NCBI GenBank assembly: GCA_023333565.1
Contig: JAJKFH010000115.1
Span: 1,798,001-1,862,000, forward strand
Length of the DNA: 64,000 nt
Reading direction: 5' to 3'
Origin: Puffinus mauretanicus
Lineage: Eukaryota; Chordata; Aves; Procellariiformes; Procellariidae
The notes under the pieces were generated by a model. It worked only from the letters and a program-made list of their open reading frames with translations, had not been told where the DNA came from and did not search any database. The number at the start of each line of letters is the position of its first letter. Positions within the stretch are counted from its first letter, which is position 1. Positions 24,801-39,484 of the stretch are shown here, in pieces. The translations under genes and the position numbers were made by a program.

Positions 24801-27800
24801 CAGAACTATTGAGAAAACACAGCAGCAAGAAGGCATGGCAAGGCGAATAATGGTAAAAATCCAGGGCAGAAGTTCAGACAGTTTGAAGTATCAGAAGCAG
24901 AAGCACCTTTCTTGGGTTTCTTTTTTTAAAAGAGCGGATTAAAACTGCTTGGGGGTTATATGACTCTGAATTACACCCTGGACATACTAGATAGAAGTGA
25001 TTGACACTTTACAGAAATATGCATGAAGCCATGTATGTTACTTATACATGCAAACCACAATACAAGCTATGGTTAACAGAAACAAGAAATTGCTTATATC
25101 ATAACAAGAACCTCTGGAAAAAAAGGACTAATAAAATAGTTGACTCTTCAGTGGACAATACTATGGCTATATATCCGTTACCTTTTTGTAAAGAGTGAGA
25201 TTTTTGGGCAGTATATACTTTGCTTAAACCCTGTTCCTTATACTATTTGCACAGAGGAATCTGTTACCACATCTGACAGTGTTGTGATAGATTCAGGTTA
25301 AATGTCAATTGAAGATCATATTGAAAGGAAATAGCCCTAGTCCTTTCTGGTCACAGTTGAAATACAATAATGTGACAATATTGAGAATCTTGCTTCTGTG
25401 GTATTATTGAAAAAAATGGAGATTAAATTGTCAAGAGACTGCACATTCAGTTCAGCAATGTATGTGATTAGAAATGAAACCAATAGCTGTTTTAAGTTTG
25501 TAAGGCAGAGATGTGTGACACTCTGTTTTCCTGATTCAACTGACTTTCAGTCTCAGGCTTACTAAGACTTTTCATACAGGTGTTCTGAAAAAAACTGCTA
25601 AAGCTACAAAACATATTGTATTCCCACCATTTTCAAAAGGATGACTTCCAGTCATGTTATCACAGAAGAATTAATAAGGAGGAGAATAGCAGAACATTGG
25701 ACCTACTGCTGGTCTTTTTACTCCGGAAAAATATGATTCCTCGACTTACATGACATAATTTTTGAACTCTAACTCTCAATATATAGTTGCTTATGCTGGT
25801 GTATAAGATCGTCTGGTTGGAGGCGTGAAGCTAGATCTTATTGCCAGTTCTGCTACCAGTTTGCTATATGATCTTAGACAAGCCTTTAAATCTCTTTAAA
25901 TCTCTCTGCACCTTTGTTTCCTCTTTGACTTTCTGATTCTCTCAGGTTTCTTTATCATCAGTTTTTGCCTGGTTTTGACCTGGTAAGAGAAGGTAATGCC
26001 TACCCAAAAGAATGGCTGTGGTTTTTTGTTTTTTTTTTTTTTTTTTTCCTTCTGGTTTTATTTTTTTTGGTTGGTTGGTTGATTTTGGTTTTGGTGTTAA
26101 ATTTAATGTAAGGACTTGTTGGTTTGATATTATACTGCCTGCAAACTTTTTGATGATTAGAAGGAGGCTGGACACTTGGAAGCAACTGCAGTCATTACTT
26201 ACAGTGTTCTAACAAACCTTTTGATTTTTATATGAAACTGAAGAAGTGATAACAGTGACTTCAACAAGGCATTAACAGTGCTGCTTAAAGAAAATGTTAC
26301 TGATTGTATGGATGAAGGAGGAATCTGCAAGCACTTGATAGACTTTGAATCTTTGCTCTGGGTGACTGAGCAGAGGATACCTGGTTCCTGCAGGTATTTT
26401 TGAGTAAAGATGTTCAGCCACAGAACCAGCAGCTTCTCAGTGCAGAACATTGTTCTTACAGACAGTAATGAAAACCATAATGGAAGTTAAGCTCATGGGG
26501 AAGGGACTCTTTGGAAACAAAGGAAAAACAAGATAAGGAGGCAACCACAAAATGGGAATTTCTGCCTAGTAATTTCTGTATATTCAATGTGAATGTCCCT
26601 ACGTGACACTAGCCAGGAAATGGTTTGAATGAAAGAGGACATGTTTTACGCTCTCCTCCTTTCATCTGCCAGCAGGGAGAGTTGGCAAATACCAATATTT
26701 AAGTGCTCAAAAACCAGTGCTGAGAATTTTTGCATAAAAGGAACCATCCAATGTCAACTCTAATTAAAGTCTCTAGTCATTTCTAGAAGGACTGTCTGTT
26801 CTATTTTGTTCAGCTTGATTGTAATTTGTAGGCTTATGAAAGCAAGACTAGAAGAGGAAGAAAGAAGGAACTAATTTGGCTGTTTTCTAGTATTAAATTT
26901 TTACCAAACAGCTTCCCCTTAGAAATGATCTGGCTGCTATTTAAACATCTCAGAGTTCTGATAAACTTGCTCTCAAGTATCAATTTAAGCCACCCACACT
27001 CTAAATAAAAGCAATTAGATACAGGAAAGAGAAGGAAAGTTTTCAATGAACACACTGTTGTCCCATCAGAGAAGGGGTTGGCACATTTCATCCCTGCACA
27101 TCCCTGCACAGCACTAAGGATTTGGAGAAAGGACAGAATGATCCTAACCTGATATACATCTTTAGGTACAGAATAAAGTATTGGTAGCATGGATTTCTCT
27201 ACTTCAATGGGCTTTGGGTCAGGACATAACATTACACAACATGAGCAATGAACTTTGGAGAAAAGGCTTTGAGTGCTGACCTAAAGCACAAAAGGAGAGA
27301 AAGTGAAAGATCCCCCCTCTCCATGCAAGCCCTGTACAATTTTCTTTCATATATAAATAATAGACATACTTCGTAAAAGGTGTAAGATAGATCATCTGTA
27401 ATGGTTTAAAATAGCAGTCAAAAATAGAATCTTAGGATTTTTTTTTTAAGTCCTTTTAGCACATTCTAGGACAAAGCCCTTGTCAAGAGGAATAGACATT
27501 TTTGGGTGAGCCAGCACATTTGTTCCCATAACCTCAAATGGAAAATCCCAACCATCCGTGAAATCAAAGAGAAGACAGGTTCCTCCTACAAGAAGACATT
27601 TGTAATTATACTGCTTGGGATCAGCATTCTCTCTCTCTCTCTTTCATACTCCTACTCCTCCTATTTTTTCTTGTGATCTCTCACCAGGTCTCATTAGAGG
27701 AAAAAATCAAAAGGAAGAAAATAAACACCAAAAATGCAACACTTACTTAAGCTGACTTAAAATATGAGAAGTATTTTAGTTGCACAGACAAAAGAGTTCA

Positions 27801-30800
27801 TCTGCACTTACTGAACAAGTAACAAAATAACATTTCCAATAAAGTAAATATTAAAAAGCAATTACTATATGCACCAATTAATACAGTAGCAGTCAGCAAC
27901 CTTGTAACCTGAAACAATACATGGTCCCACATTCTCTAGACAGTTGTAGCCTGTACATATTCTATTATAATTTAAGCAGATTTCTTCTTTACTATAATTT
28001 CAGGTGAAATAAAGAAATATGCAGGCCTCTTCCCTGCGGTTGAAATACTATATTTACTGAATGCTGACAAAAGTGTTACTGTTGACCATGTTTGATACAC
28101 CACAAGCCTTTAACGTTTAACCTTTAACAAATCAAATTAATTGCATCGCACATACGCAGATTGAAGGGACTTCTGTACTGTGTTTCATATCACCTGCGTA
28201 GTTCAAAGGAACATGTACCTATGTCTGGCCAGTGCCACATGAAAGTCATGTCTTCCCTGCATGCACTAAGGACAAAGGGGGAAGAAATGTATTGTGCTAC
28301 TGTCTACCTGTTACAGAAAGAAAAGCAAACAGAATCTGAATAAATCTGAGTAAAATTCAGAAGTTAAAAATCCCACAAGACTTTAAAAAGAAAATAAATT
28401 ACCTGTGCATGAGCTGGCTGAGAAGGAATTCAGCAGTATGGGAAAGAAGCAGCATTGGGAGAACTCAGACTAGGGCAATGACATAGATTATGGGTAGAAA
28501 AGTAGCTATTACCTTGTATTCGCCCTTCCTTGTGTGTGTATATGGAGTTATGCATGGCACCTTGTGAATGCCAGGATCCACGTGTTGGAACAGGTCTCTG
28601 AAAGACTATAAACTCTATTTCAAGTTTGCAATCCAATATGTGGCAAGGGCAAGGTAGCTGTTCTGTTAGCGGGATATGAGTGCCCTTTCAAACCCCTGTG
28701 TATGTGATAAGAGGGTATGTATTGTACCTTTTACATGGAAAGTTATGCAGCATTCTCCCCACTTTCTGTATGAATCAGACCCCAGAATTTCCAGAAAGTA
28801 ACCTAAATTAACAGCTCTGAGAAGAGGAAATGCAGACTTAAGGTGATTGTCATCCTGTGAATTATGGGTGTGAACTTCAAACAGTTCCCAAAACAAAAAA
28901 ACTTTCTTACCTCCTTACTGCCACAACCTACTCAATAGAGCATGAAATAAGGCCTATCAGATATTTCAGAGTGCACACATGTTCCTTTCTTTCCCTTTTC
29001 TCTACCCTTCACCTTCCCTCTTGCAGTCCTCCCAGATTCTTTTTTATCACAAGCACAGCTCTGTCAATCTGTTCCACCTAATCCCTGGATCAGTTCAATA
29101 CAGCTATATCTAACAAGGTGTTGCCTCTGGAGCATTTGCAGATAATTCCCGTTGGCTATGGACTGCCCCGGGCAAGGCAGAGATCCTGTATTTCCTGGCT
29201 TTCAGAAATCAACATCCTGAAAAGGCAGAAAATACACCAGGAAACCTTCTATCTGCTAAAGTTTTTGGCTTTTTGTCATTGAATATGTAAGATGAATAAA
29301 CAGGCTTAACATGGAATCAAGTTGAAATACTAACATCAAACACAGAGGAGGTGGTTATGTGTCCAAATGGGCAAAACACATACCAGAAGGTTTGTACAGA
29401 GCCAATAGTAACTGCACTGTCTAGCAAAGATAGGCATTCAGAACAGGGCAAACAATGCCAGCTCAGCTGGTTGGAATTGTTTTCCTCCCAACAGATAAAA
29501 TGGGGACACAACAATATTCTTCATATTTTTATTACAGGAATACTAAAAAGCTTTAGGTGAGATAAGAACCTTGCTGTGTATCCTTATACATGTGTAGCCA
29601 AATTACATAAGAAATGGGTGATTATTCTCATTTCACAGGTGCAGAACTGAAGTCCAGTGACAAAATCACTTAATTTTTCTGAAAGTCTGTAGCAGAGCTA
29701 AGGCAAAGAACTGAGATATCTTGACTCTCAGAACTTAATGCATTGCCATTTTCCCCTGCTCTTACAGTAAAAGGAGTAGGCGATTCAATTTGATGTTTCA
29801 TCCTTCTGTTTCTTCATAAAATACAATTAATTCCCATGATGAATTTCTGTGTTGATACTCCTACTCCAGGTTTGATACATCTTCAGCTTAATCATTTCTC
29901 CTCTCTGTGTGTTTCACTAGCTGAAAGTGTTTGTGAAATCTCTCTTTTTTTTCTTGTGTAACATGAAACCCGTTCGGGAATCAAAGATCATCCCTTTGTC
30001 TTTGCCTTTCTGTGATCAATGGACTTCAGGATATGATTTTAAAAATGGATGCTGTGATTCATTTTCATGGCATGATGGGAGTAAGTTTTCTAAAGTGTTA
30101 AGTGACTCCTTAGTGAGGCCCAGATACTTTAAATCTTTCACCGTGTTATGAAAACATATCCCCCTTTGACAGAAAGATTTGTTTAATATATATAAAAGCT
30201 TATGGAATCTTGAAGATTTGAATTCTTACAGCCGTACATGTTATCAAGCAGGCTTTGTGTGATGATAAGTAAAAGTATTTGAGAGAGACAGGTTTTTTTA
30301 GTATTATGCAGTACAGATATTCTGATGCTTTCCATTACCTTTATGCAGTGGTGGAAAAATCAAAGAATAAAGTTCAATGAGATGACTGTGCATGGATTTA
30401 CTTCCTCTTTCTCAAAGGCAGAAGATCTCTAGTTCTGGAGCTATTCATCCCCTGGATCAGCTTCCTTTGTACACCCTCCAGGGATACCAGGATTAGATCA
30501 TCTATCATGAGGAAGGACCACTTATGTCCAGGTTGCTTTGTAGAGCACGGAAAGAATTAGCTTATTTAGGGCAAATCTGGAATAATTCCACTGAAGTCAA
30601 TGTGATTTCTCTGATTTTTTTCTTTCCAATATGAACGAGAGCAGAATATATCTCACTTAAGTAAATTATGACATCCCTGCATTCCAAGTCTAAGAAGAGC
30701 TGAAATGCAAAACTTAAAGGTGAGAGACTTAATGTATCCATGCCTAATGGTCTGTAATACAAATGAGAAACCCCAATAATGCTCTTCTGTGCCTGTTCTC

Positions 30801-33800
30801 ATAGCTATTTGTATCAATTCTATACTGGCTTCTTTCATTTCTATCACTCCTTATTACGATTTAACCCACTCAAGAAGCAGCTGAGCTGAAACCTGAGAGG
30901 CAACAAAAATTATTTGAAGCAGAACAATCTTTCGCTCCATGAACAGCAGTCCTCTGTTTTTCCACACTGGAATATGTCAGTGCATCTTAGGGACAGACAC
31001 GGCTCCCTCGTTAACACTGCAAAGCAGGACTGGGGAAGAAATCATGGCAAGATTGAGTTTTGCAGCCCTTATGTGGGAGAGCACTTACGTAAGTAATTCC
31101 ATTTATTTCATTGTGCTGCTGTGCATAATCTGTTAGCCTCTTAAAAGGGGTAGGTTGCATATTGGCATTAATTAGCTCAGCCTTGCACCTGGACAGGAAA
31201 GCATACACCTTTGTGCCCAGATCCAAATTTTAAGAAGACTGTACAGCATTTATGTCATAAGGTGTGTGTATTTATGCACAAGGGCATTTTCCTCCCCAGT
31301 ATGCAAGTGTATAAGACTGGGATAGGATCTGGCTTTTAGCCTGTTTCATCTGCAGAGAAATGACTGTTTCTTCTAACCCAGAAGTTAAGATCGTAACATG
31401 AGCCATTCCCAGTCCTTCTAGGAATATTACCAAGGTACATGACAGAGCATTCTTTTTTTTTTTTTTTCTCTCTCTTGGATGTATTTCTCTTCTAACATTA
31501 TTATAATTTCTAAGTTGTTTTTTCTATGATTGACATTCCGGTATTCTGAAAACAAATGTCTCATATTCACATAGCAAAAAAACATTCCACTCCTGCAAGC
31601 CCTTCACTATTCAAGTAACCCACAGATATTACTAGTCACCTTGATTTCAATGGGGTGAGGTACATCAACAAGGTAACAAACATCTCCACCTGACTGCGAC
31701 CAAATTCTTGCTGAGCTATACTTTAACCCATAAATAGTCCTACTGAAGTCAAGAGGAATAATTCTTGTGTAAAGAGCTCCCCATAAGCATAAGTATCAGC
31801 GCTGGTCTTACCCAAATAAGCCCCAGTCCTTTAATGAATTTTATGCAATTGCTACCCTACAACCACATACGGCCCCATTAGCTTCAACTAGGATCCATCA
31901 GGGACTCATTGCAAGAGTAGGGCTTAAAGGCAGGCTGCCCAGAATGAATGGTTTAACTAAAGGCATGATGTTAAAATGATTTATATTGACAGTTAAATTA
32001 AGTGAAACTACCTGTGTAGACACACACCAGTTTAGCATGCCCCTGTAATTTACAGTTTAAAACCCCAGGAGCACCCACACGCCACCTCACATGGGCTTAA
32101 TGCTGCAACATAACAGCCTTTGTTTGCTAACAGCACTCGAGAGACACATTCTACCTGACAATTTCTCCCTGCTTTGTGAGTTAAGAAGTCTGCAGCATGA
32201 CCTACGCCTAATGATGAGTTTCTTTTCTTTACCAGGACATTGCATCCACTTGTCCTGTCCTGTTTGCCCCCTGAACTCCCTGATCACCTTGCACAGCTGT
32301 GCAGATGGTCTGTTCATTTCCAACCATGTTTATTCTTTTCATGATCCCATTTGATCGAGAAATAAGGGAGCTTGTAACTACTGGTTTTTGAAATCGCATC
32401 AGAGGTACTTCTAACAGAAAATAGACTTTTTAAATCTTACATAAAGAAAATAAGAGATCTTTTCCTGGCTTCTCAATCTTGTATTCCGTGAACTGTTTTC
32501 CATCTCTTGATACAGTATATTCTGAAAACTACTTGGAGAGACCAATGTTGACTTCAAGCCCTGTGCCAGTGATTTCACTGAGCTGTAGAATAAGACCCAA
32601 TAGCAGATATGACACAATGAACTATTTTTCAAATATCCCTGTTTTCTGGTTTGCTCTTTTGGAGTTGGCAGCAAATTGTTGGCCCTCGATCCTGTGGTCC
32701 TTGATCTGTCACAAGCCTGTGCCAGCTACACACAACATCCATAAACCCAGACTATGGTAGGTAGCTCTGTAATATCTGTAACTTGTAGATAACCTAACCT
32801 GTTTTTTTTTCCACTGTAGAAAAAGTTGGGCACTGTTGTGTTGTGTTCTCAGAATGAATAGGAGAAAATGGAACGGAATAGACAAGGGGTTTGGTTTGCT
32901 TTCTTTTCCCTAATCTCCCCTCACCCCCCAAAAAACCCAGAGACATTTTATGATGTATTTCATGTTGATTATAATAAAGATATAGAAAGATTTCAAAGAG
33001 TGAAGATAGACATAGCAAAAATTCAGTGACATTTAGTCTCATAGTTAGTAAGAGTTCAGACTAACTAGAATTGTCAGCAAACAGGTTTTTTAAAACAGAC
33101 AAATAAATCTCTAAACATAGAGAAATAGATGGATATGCTTTTCTTTCAACTTTTTTCATCTCTTATTTCTGCTCTTCTTTTATTTTCTTTGATCTATATT
33201 TCCGTGTCTGTGTTACCTCCCCTTATTGTTGGGTCACAACAAAAATTCTCAGGTAAAACTCTGTGTTATGCAGAATGTCATAAAATGTCCATTGCCTCCA
33301 AATTATATACATCCTTCCAGGGAAAAATGGATTGTGAGATAACGGCTGGAACCCGTGGCCAAAGATAAGTTGAGGTGCTCCCAGAACCAGACTAAATAAG
33401 TACAATTCCTTTCAGAATTACAGCTGGCCCTAAAACTACATAATAGAAGCTAAATGAAAACTCTATTAATTAAATTGTATTAGTGTTCAGTAATCAGTTG
33501 TCAACCATTTATTTCTCTTAGGAATAGAAATCTATGATCTTTACATTTGCCATAAACACTTTCCAAAGTTTTTTTCTCACTAGCTGCTCTTAAAAGCTCC
33601 AACTCAAGAGACTATTTACAGGTCTGCTGAGCTATATTAGTAGGCTTAGTATCTCCAATCTGGTACAAAATTAAGCACATGTTTAAGAACTTCCCTGAAA
33701 CTGAGCCAAAGATCCTGAAGCTGGCAGCAGTTTTCAAGTCAACGGCCATTTAACGCTATGGAGTCCATGAAAGTCCATGAAGAAACTGATATATAAGAGA

Positions 33801-36800
33801 AAAAGAAGAAACCATATATAATATGAAGAAGAAACCACACATAGAAGAAAAAAAAAAAAAATATATATATATAAAAAGCTTCTATACTCCCTATAGGAGA
33901 GAAGGGTTCTTTTTGGGTACAAAATCTGTGCAATCAGGTAAAAAAAGAAAAGCTGATTTTAATCCACTTGTTTTATGCAGTTTTAGTATTTATTGAATCA
34001 GCCTAGAAAACCCCCACAGATAACTCATGGTGTACTATTTATAGTTAGGGATCGAACACCTTATATTCTAAGACTGTCTAATTTCAAATTTTTATTGACA
34101 GGAAAAGTACACAATGTTTATAGTGCTGCATTCTTTCAGGAAAAAAAAAAAAAAGAAAAGAAAAACACCTCTCTAAATCCACTCACAACTCATGTCATTA
34201 GTCATAAGCCACATGAATGATAATAGGTTCTCAAAGCTCTCTAGTTCTCTGTGACAGTTCTGATAATGCAGTGCCAGATGTTTAAAATGTCTGCAATACC
34301 CAGTTGCAGTGCAGTGACCTCCATGGTCTCCCATTCAATGGAAGTGGTTGGTAAATATAAATATAATTACAGTGAAATCCATTTATAATGGGCATGATTA
34401 TAATACAGCAAATAAAAGCACTTACAAAACTAAATATGTTAAATTAAATGTATTGTTTTCTGATTATAATAGACATTCTCTGGGTGTCTATTATTAATGC
34501 CTCATAAGAAGAGAACAGGGAAGGAGCTTGGAGCATATTTGAGAGATGGAAGAACATCAAGGAATGTAACCTCTGTGCTTTCATTCTCACAAGCTGTGTA
34601 AACAGCTGAGTTAAAACAAATATTTCTAAAAAACAAAACTGTTTTTTTTTTTTGCTAAGTCTCTGCAACAGCACATCAGGCACGTTCTTACCGTCCAGAA
34701 TCCTTGACAGATAACGGGAAGAGCAGCATTCCTCTTATCACATTTCACCAGCAAACTTGCTGTAAAAATACTACATTCTCGCTTTCAAAATTAATTTAGG
34801 AAGCATGCATAATTAACACATAGCCCTTTTCAAGCCCCCAAGCCTAACCCAAACCAAAGGAAAAAAATCCCCTTTATTCTGAATAATAATAATACCTGCA
34901 AAATAAATAAATACACCATGTATACACCACTGCGTAAGTGGATGCTAAGTAAGAATGCAAGTATGTAAGTATGTTAAGTTATATAAGTAACACCACTGGT
35001 GTAGCTGAAATGACAACATTAGAGTTGTCTGTTGCAAATTGGTGTGGTTTGTAACGATCATCAGATTACTTTAGTTAGCTGTTGTGTCAATGAAAGTACT
35101 AAAAGCTATGTCTGTTGTTATCATATTGTTATTATTATTAGGTTATTAAAAGATATTACAGAGAGGAGCCGAAGAGGCATTCTTTTGATTCAGTACTTCA
35201 CCATACAGAAAAGCGAACGCCAGCACATGTTATGGATCGCACTTCGAGCCTACCGCAGTCGCCCCCGCAGTCTGACCAGAGCAGAGCTTAGGGGCCCCTC
35301 AGACGAGGCATTGCCAGTGATGTAAAACAGAGGAAGCTGGTAGATTAAGAGGGCGGGGGAGGAATTCCCTAAACTGATTCTTCTTATCCTCCCTTGTCCC
35401 TTTATGCCTCATGAAATTTCTGTGAAGCTACAAGTCAAGGTGTTTTCCCAGAGCAACCCGGCAGATGTTAGCTGTTCAGACACAGCCTGCCCTGTGGAAC
35501 GCAAGGGGTTAATTTAATGTAGTGAAGTTTCTCTTATGTCCTAGAGGCAAAGTTCCCATGACCACACTTCTAAAATGTCACCCTTTCATTTTTCAAGGGC
35601 TCATACTGTCTTTCACTCTCGGAACCTTTTTGTTTCATTTCAGTCCCAGCCAAGGACAGTGTTCAGACCTTTCTCTTCCTCCCTAATTTAGTTATATTCC
35701 TAATATCATGACTCCGAGCGGCTCAGGAGAGGCCCCTCCCACCCCTGCTGTCTGCCTCACGGCGCAAACCAATGGCAGCTGACCTGGTCACCTCTACCTT
35801 CCAGACCGTGACTAGCTCTCACTGGGCTGTGAGTTCCCCAGCTCGCCATCTTCTCTTGGTCACAGCCGAGCCAGCCTGAGTGAACTCTCAGAGCTGCCGT
35901 CACACGTACATTGGCATAGCTGAGAGCAGCGTTTTGCCTCTTTCTGCTGTTCAGAGGCATCTAAAGTGCCCGTCTTATTACATGCAGGAACGGTGACTCA
36001 TCCTTTCTCACTGTAATTTGATATCGGGGTACTTCTCAGGGCACCAATTTCTGCTATTTTCACCAAGAAACAGGTACAGCAGTAGCCTTTATTGAGCTTC
36101 CTTACCTTAGAAGGAAATTAAAGTCCTATCCTGTAGAAACTTTCTAACCAGCACAAAATACCGCAGGCTACTCAGCCATCCCTTGTAGGGTCAGGGTCTC
36201 ATTGATCAGGTTTTCCTATCTCCACAGATGGCCATACTATTTTTTTTATGGGTAGCTGCCCACTTGGGTTCAGGGACAAGTTCACTGTATCCAAAAACTC
36301 ATCTGTCTCTCACTATCCCTTAGGTGGAGAGACAGGTTTTCAGATACCTGCAGTACAGATAAGATATTGTGAACACAATATGTGGATCACTCTAAAGGCA
36401 AATAACTTTTACTTTGTTTGTAGAGTTACAGTCACACTGTCATAAATCTGGGGCTGTAGAAAATGAAACTGAATGTTGTTTTTACGTCGTTGAACTATTT
36501 TGGAAATCTAAAGTTTGAGAGAAAAAAAAAATTTCAAATACATCAATAATCTTCCATTTAATTTATATACCCACAGCTGTCAGCTACCTCCAAACCCTCT
36601 TAGTGCAGTGATATGGAAACATTTTTACTGAAAAATCTTAGGAATACCTCAGAGAGTTCACATTTTCATCTCTATTTAAGTGAGCAGATGAATAGAATCT
36701 ACCTAACCTAATTGGGGGAGAGGAAAAAAAAAAACAATAAAACAAGCTTCCTGCTTATCAACTGTATCCCATTTCTTGTTGGTTATTGCTTGCACTGTGG

Positions 36801-39484
36801 CTTATCTGGAGGAAACCTTTGTTCAGACTTTAATTTGTTCTGCTCATTCCATGGTCACATCCTGCGGTTCAGTTTAATAAGTAAGGAGTAGCATATGGGA
36901 ATAAAACGTTATGGAAGACATATGTTGCTGATGCAGTACATCCACCTGGCAAACAGAGTTTCATTTTGTTACTGCAAATTCAGAAGTGTTTTGTCATAAT
37001 GGGAAAAATGTTAACTCTTCTATTTAATTAATTAATGCACATCAGAGGGAATATAACTTTATGTCATACAACAATAGTTTAATTTTTTCCAATACTACTA
37101 CTAAATATGTTTTCCTTTTTCTTTTAAGATCCTGCCTAGTGCACCATGCCTGCCTATTGAAATTGATAGAGTCAGTGAAGACCCACACAAACAAATGGGA
37201 TCCATGGTCACTGGAACCCACACTTTCCATAAGGATAAACGAGAGGAGGAAATGTCTTAGCTTTGGTTTTGGCAAAACCTGGTTCTCTGTGTTTTGAAGT
37301 TTCTGGAATAATTCCACCAGATATAAGTTACCTGACCCTGTACCAAAAGGCAGGGATTCAGTTCCCTGAAGTCAAAGTTTCTGTAGGATCTGAAGGAGAC
37401 CATCAGCTTCTGTGTTACCGCTTGCCTTCCCTAGCTTTCTCCTGACATTGTTATTCTGGATCCTGTGCAAATCATACTGCTACAGCGTCTTCTTTTGAGG
37501 CATTGCATTTGTGAGGCTTCCTGAATAGAGGTGGAAGTCATATAAATGGCAGTAGCAACTCTGTATGAAGTATCCTAGTTTTGAATCATCCTGCCACTGT
37601 TTTGAGTATGCAACAACAAGCTCATCAGCTTCTACTATAGCAAAGGAAAGGAATACACTGCACTTTAACTTGCAGATCAGATTCTAGGATAACAACAGAC
37701 AAAGCAGAAAAAACAATATTCACTGTTTCCTGCTTCCCTGGGCCAGATCCATGATTCAGAGGAAAAAAAAAGAAGAGAAAAAAAAAAAAGAAAGAGTAGG
37801 GGGCTCAAAGAACCTGATAAAATCTTTGATTATCACAGTCACAGGTGTTGCAATGTGGAATGCAATATAGTGCTGTAATAGAGATATCGCTTCAAGGAAA
37901 TCTCTGTTAGACTCAGGAATGTAGTGTGTAAGTGATGAAAGAAAAAGTGTCCACTTTGTTATTCTGAACTAGACTTCTGGGAGCAGGCTGATATTCCAAG
38001 ACTGGTGATGTGCTTGTTATTGTAGATGCTAATTCCCAGGAAAACAAGGACTTTCACTGTGGATGAAACACAGCAGATCATTCCCTAAATACTCCCAGTT
38101 TCCTCTCTTGCAGTAGAGTGCATAAGCTTTAGTGTATTTATATTGCCTGGGAAAATAAAATAAAATAGTGTAAAAAAAAAAGTAAAACAAAAACCCTCTC
38201 TCCTTGTGCACTGCTGAGGGAGAAAAATTGGTTAAATGACTTTGAATTGTGGTGCTATCAATTTTATGAATAATGTTGAACAATCCCATTTCTTAGGCAC
38301 ATGTTACACATTTAATTACAAAGACACATATTTGTAGGGTTTTTTCCTCTTCAACAAAGAGACTCTTAAATCCATTTAAAAGTTTTTAAAAAAGAAATAG
38401 GCCATAAACCCCATATAATAATAATCCCTTGTGTTCCTATTAGGGCAAAGTGTGATGAGTAATGGTGTCTACTTTATCCCCTAATGTTGCCATGATACAA
38501 CTGTCCTTATCTCCATCTTTTTTAACTTTCAATGCAGAAGCAATTCTCTGCTATGAGTTACAAATTAGTTCTTGCAATGATATTTCCTACACTTGGAAAA
38601 ATGACCCACTCTGCCTGATTTCTATAGGATCTTTTTCCATCACTTGTCACTATGCAAAATCATATAGGCACTTTGGAGAGAAAACGGGAGAATAAAATAA
38701 CCAACACTACAAGTCTTACAGACTTTCTCCCTAATTTAGGAAATGGAGTATATTACAAACTCTAATTTAATTCTATCCCTATTGTTAAGAAGGCTGTTTG
38801 TAGCTTATCATAATTTCTAACACAGTGTAGTTAAAAGGACCTAAAGATATTCTGACACATCAGACTTCTGATAGATCTGCATTGTGAATTCACATGGGCC
38901 ATTGCTTAGAAATTATCTGAAATGATCTGGTTTTATACTAATTTAATTGTTTTTATGCCAGTCTGAATTCTGCATCAGAAACAGTCTTCATGGCACTGGT
39001 AACACTGTTAATTGTTCTAAAGATTTGGCTGTTTAAAGTTACTTGTTCATGCTATCTGCATAATGAATTGTCTTCTTCAAGGTGATAAATTATTTATTAA
39101 AGTAATGAACAAATCAATCAGGAGAGCTGGATACTGAAACACACAGCTTTTGGCAAAGTAAGGTCTGAATGTTTACATTTATCACAGAAAAGCCTTGACT
39201 TTGATGCAGACCTTTCAGAGTTGTTTATTAATCATGATCTCATTACAGTTTTGGTGGACTAATAGCTTTTTATTTGTCAGAATTGTTTCTGATGATGTAG
39301 TGCTGTTGTCCTAAAAATACAGATCTATTTACACTATTTAACCTACAAAATTTTTCAAAGGCAGCTTATTTCTAACATTATGTTTTATATTAAAACAAAT
39401 CAAGATTAGCAACGTAATCAGAGTGATTTTAGAACTGGTGTCTATGAACTGTTGTGGCTTTCAGGTACAAAACTTTAAAGCACC
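18879..39484. other. 20-kb AT-rich stretch without a recognised element
   Basis: I see no CR1, LTR or coding domain. Simple repeats include a TC run (about 27628-27643), T-runs (about 26029-26048 and 31453-31467), an A-run plus (AT)n (33847-33873) and an A-run at about 34141-34154. Motifs like GAAGTCAA or CTTCAATGGG occur near 30592, 31642 and 31743 and may be traces of an ancient amniote repeat, but too weak to call. The longest non-repeat frame (26834-27232 minus, 132 codons) matches nothing known to me. Confidence 0.55.
35160..35330 (+). other. CpG-rich patch, possible exon
   Basis: About nine CpGs lie within 150 bases of AT-rich surroundings. A plus-strand frame (35032-35325) stays open through the patch and ends in an Arg-rich tail. 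An ATT-rich run ending in TTAG just before 35140 could serve as a splice acceptor, but its pyrimidine tract is poor. I do not recognise the protein. It could equally be a regulatory island. Confidence 0.2.

Noticed and set aside
26834..27232. 132-codon minus-strand frame
   Set aside because: No recognisable domain and ordinary AT-rich composition; longest-by-chance frames of this size are expected in 64 kb.
30560..31960. Ancient amniote repeat suggested by GAAGTCAA-type motifs
   Set aside because: Only scattered short matches; borders and family cannot be supported by eye.
33740..33933. Hydrophobic minus-strand frames
   Set aside because: They are read from the reverse of GAAGAAA-rich and A/AT simple sequence at 33780-33880.
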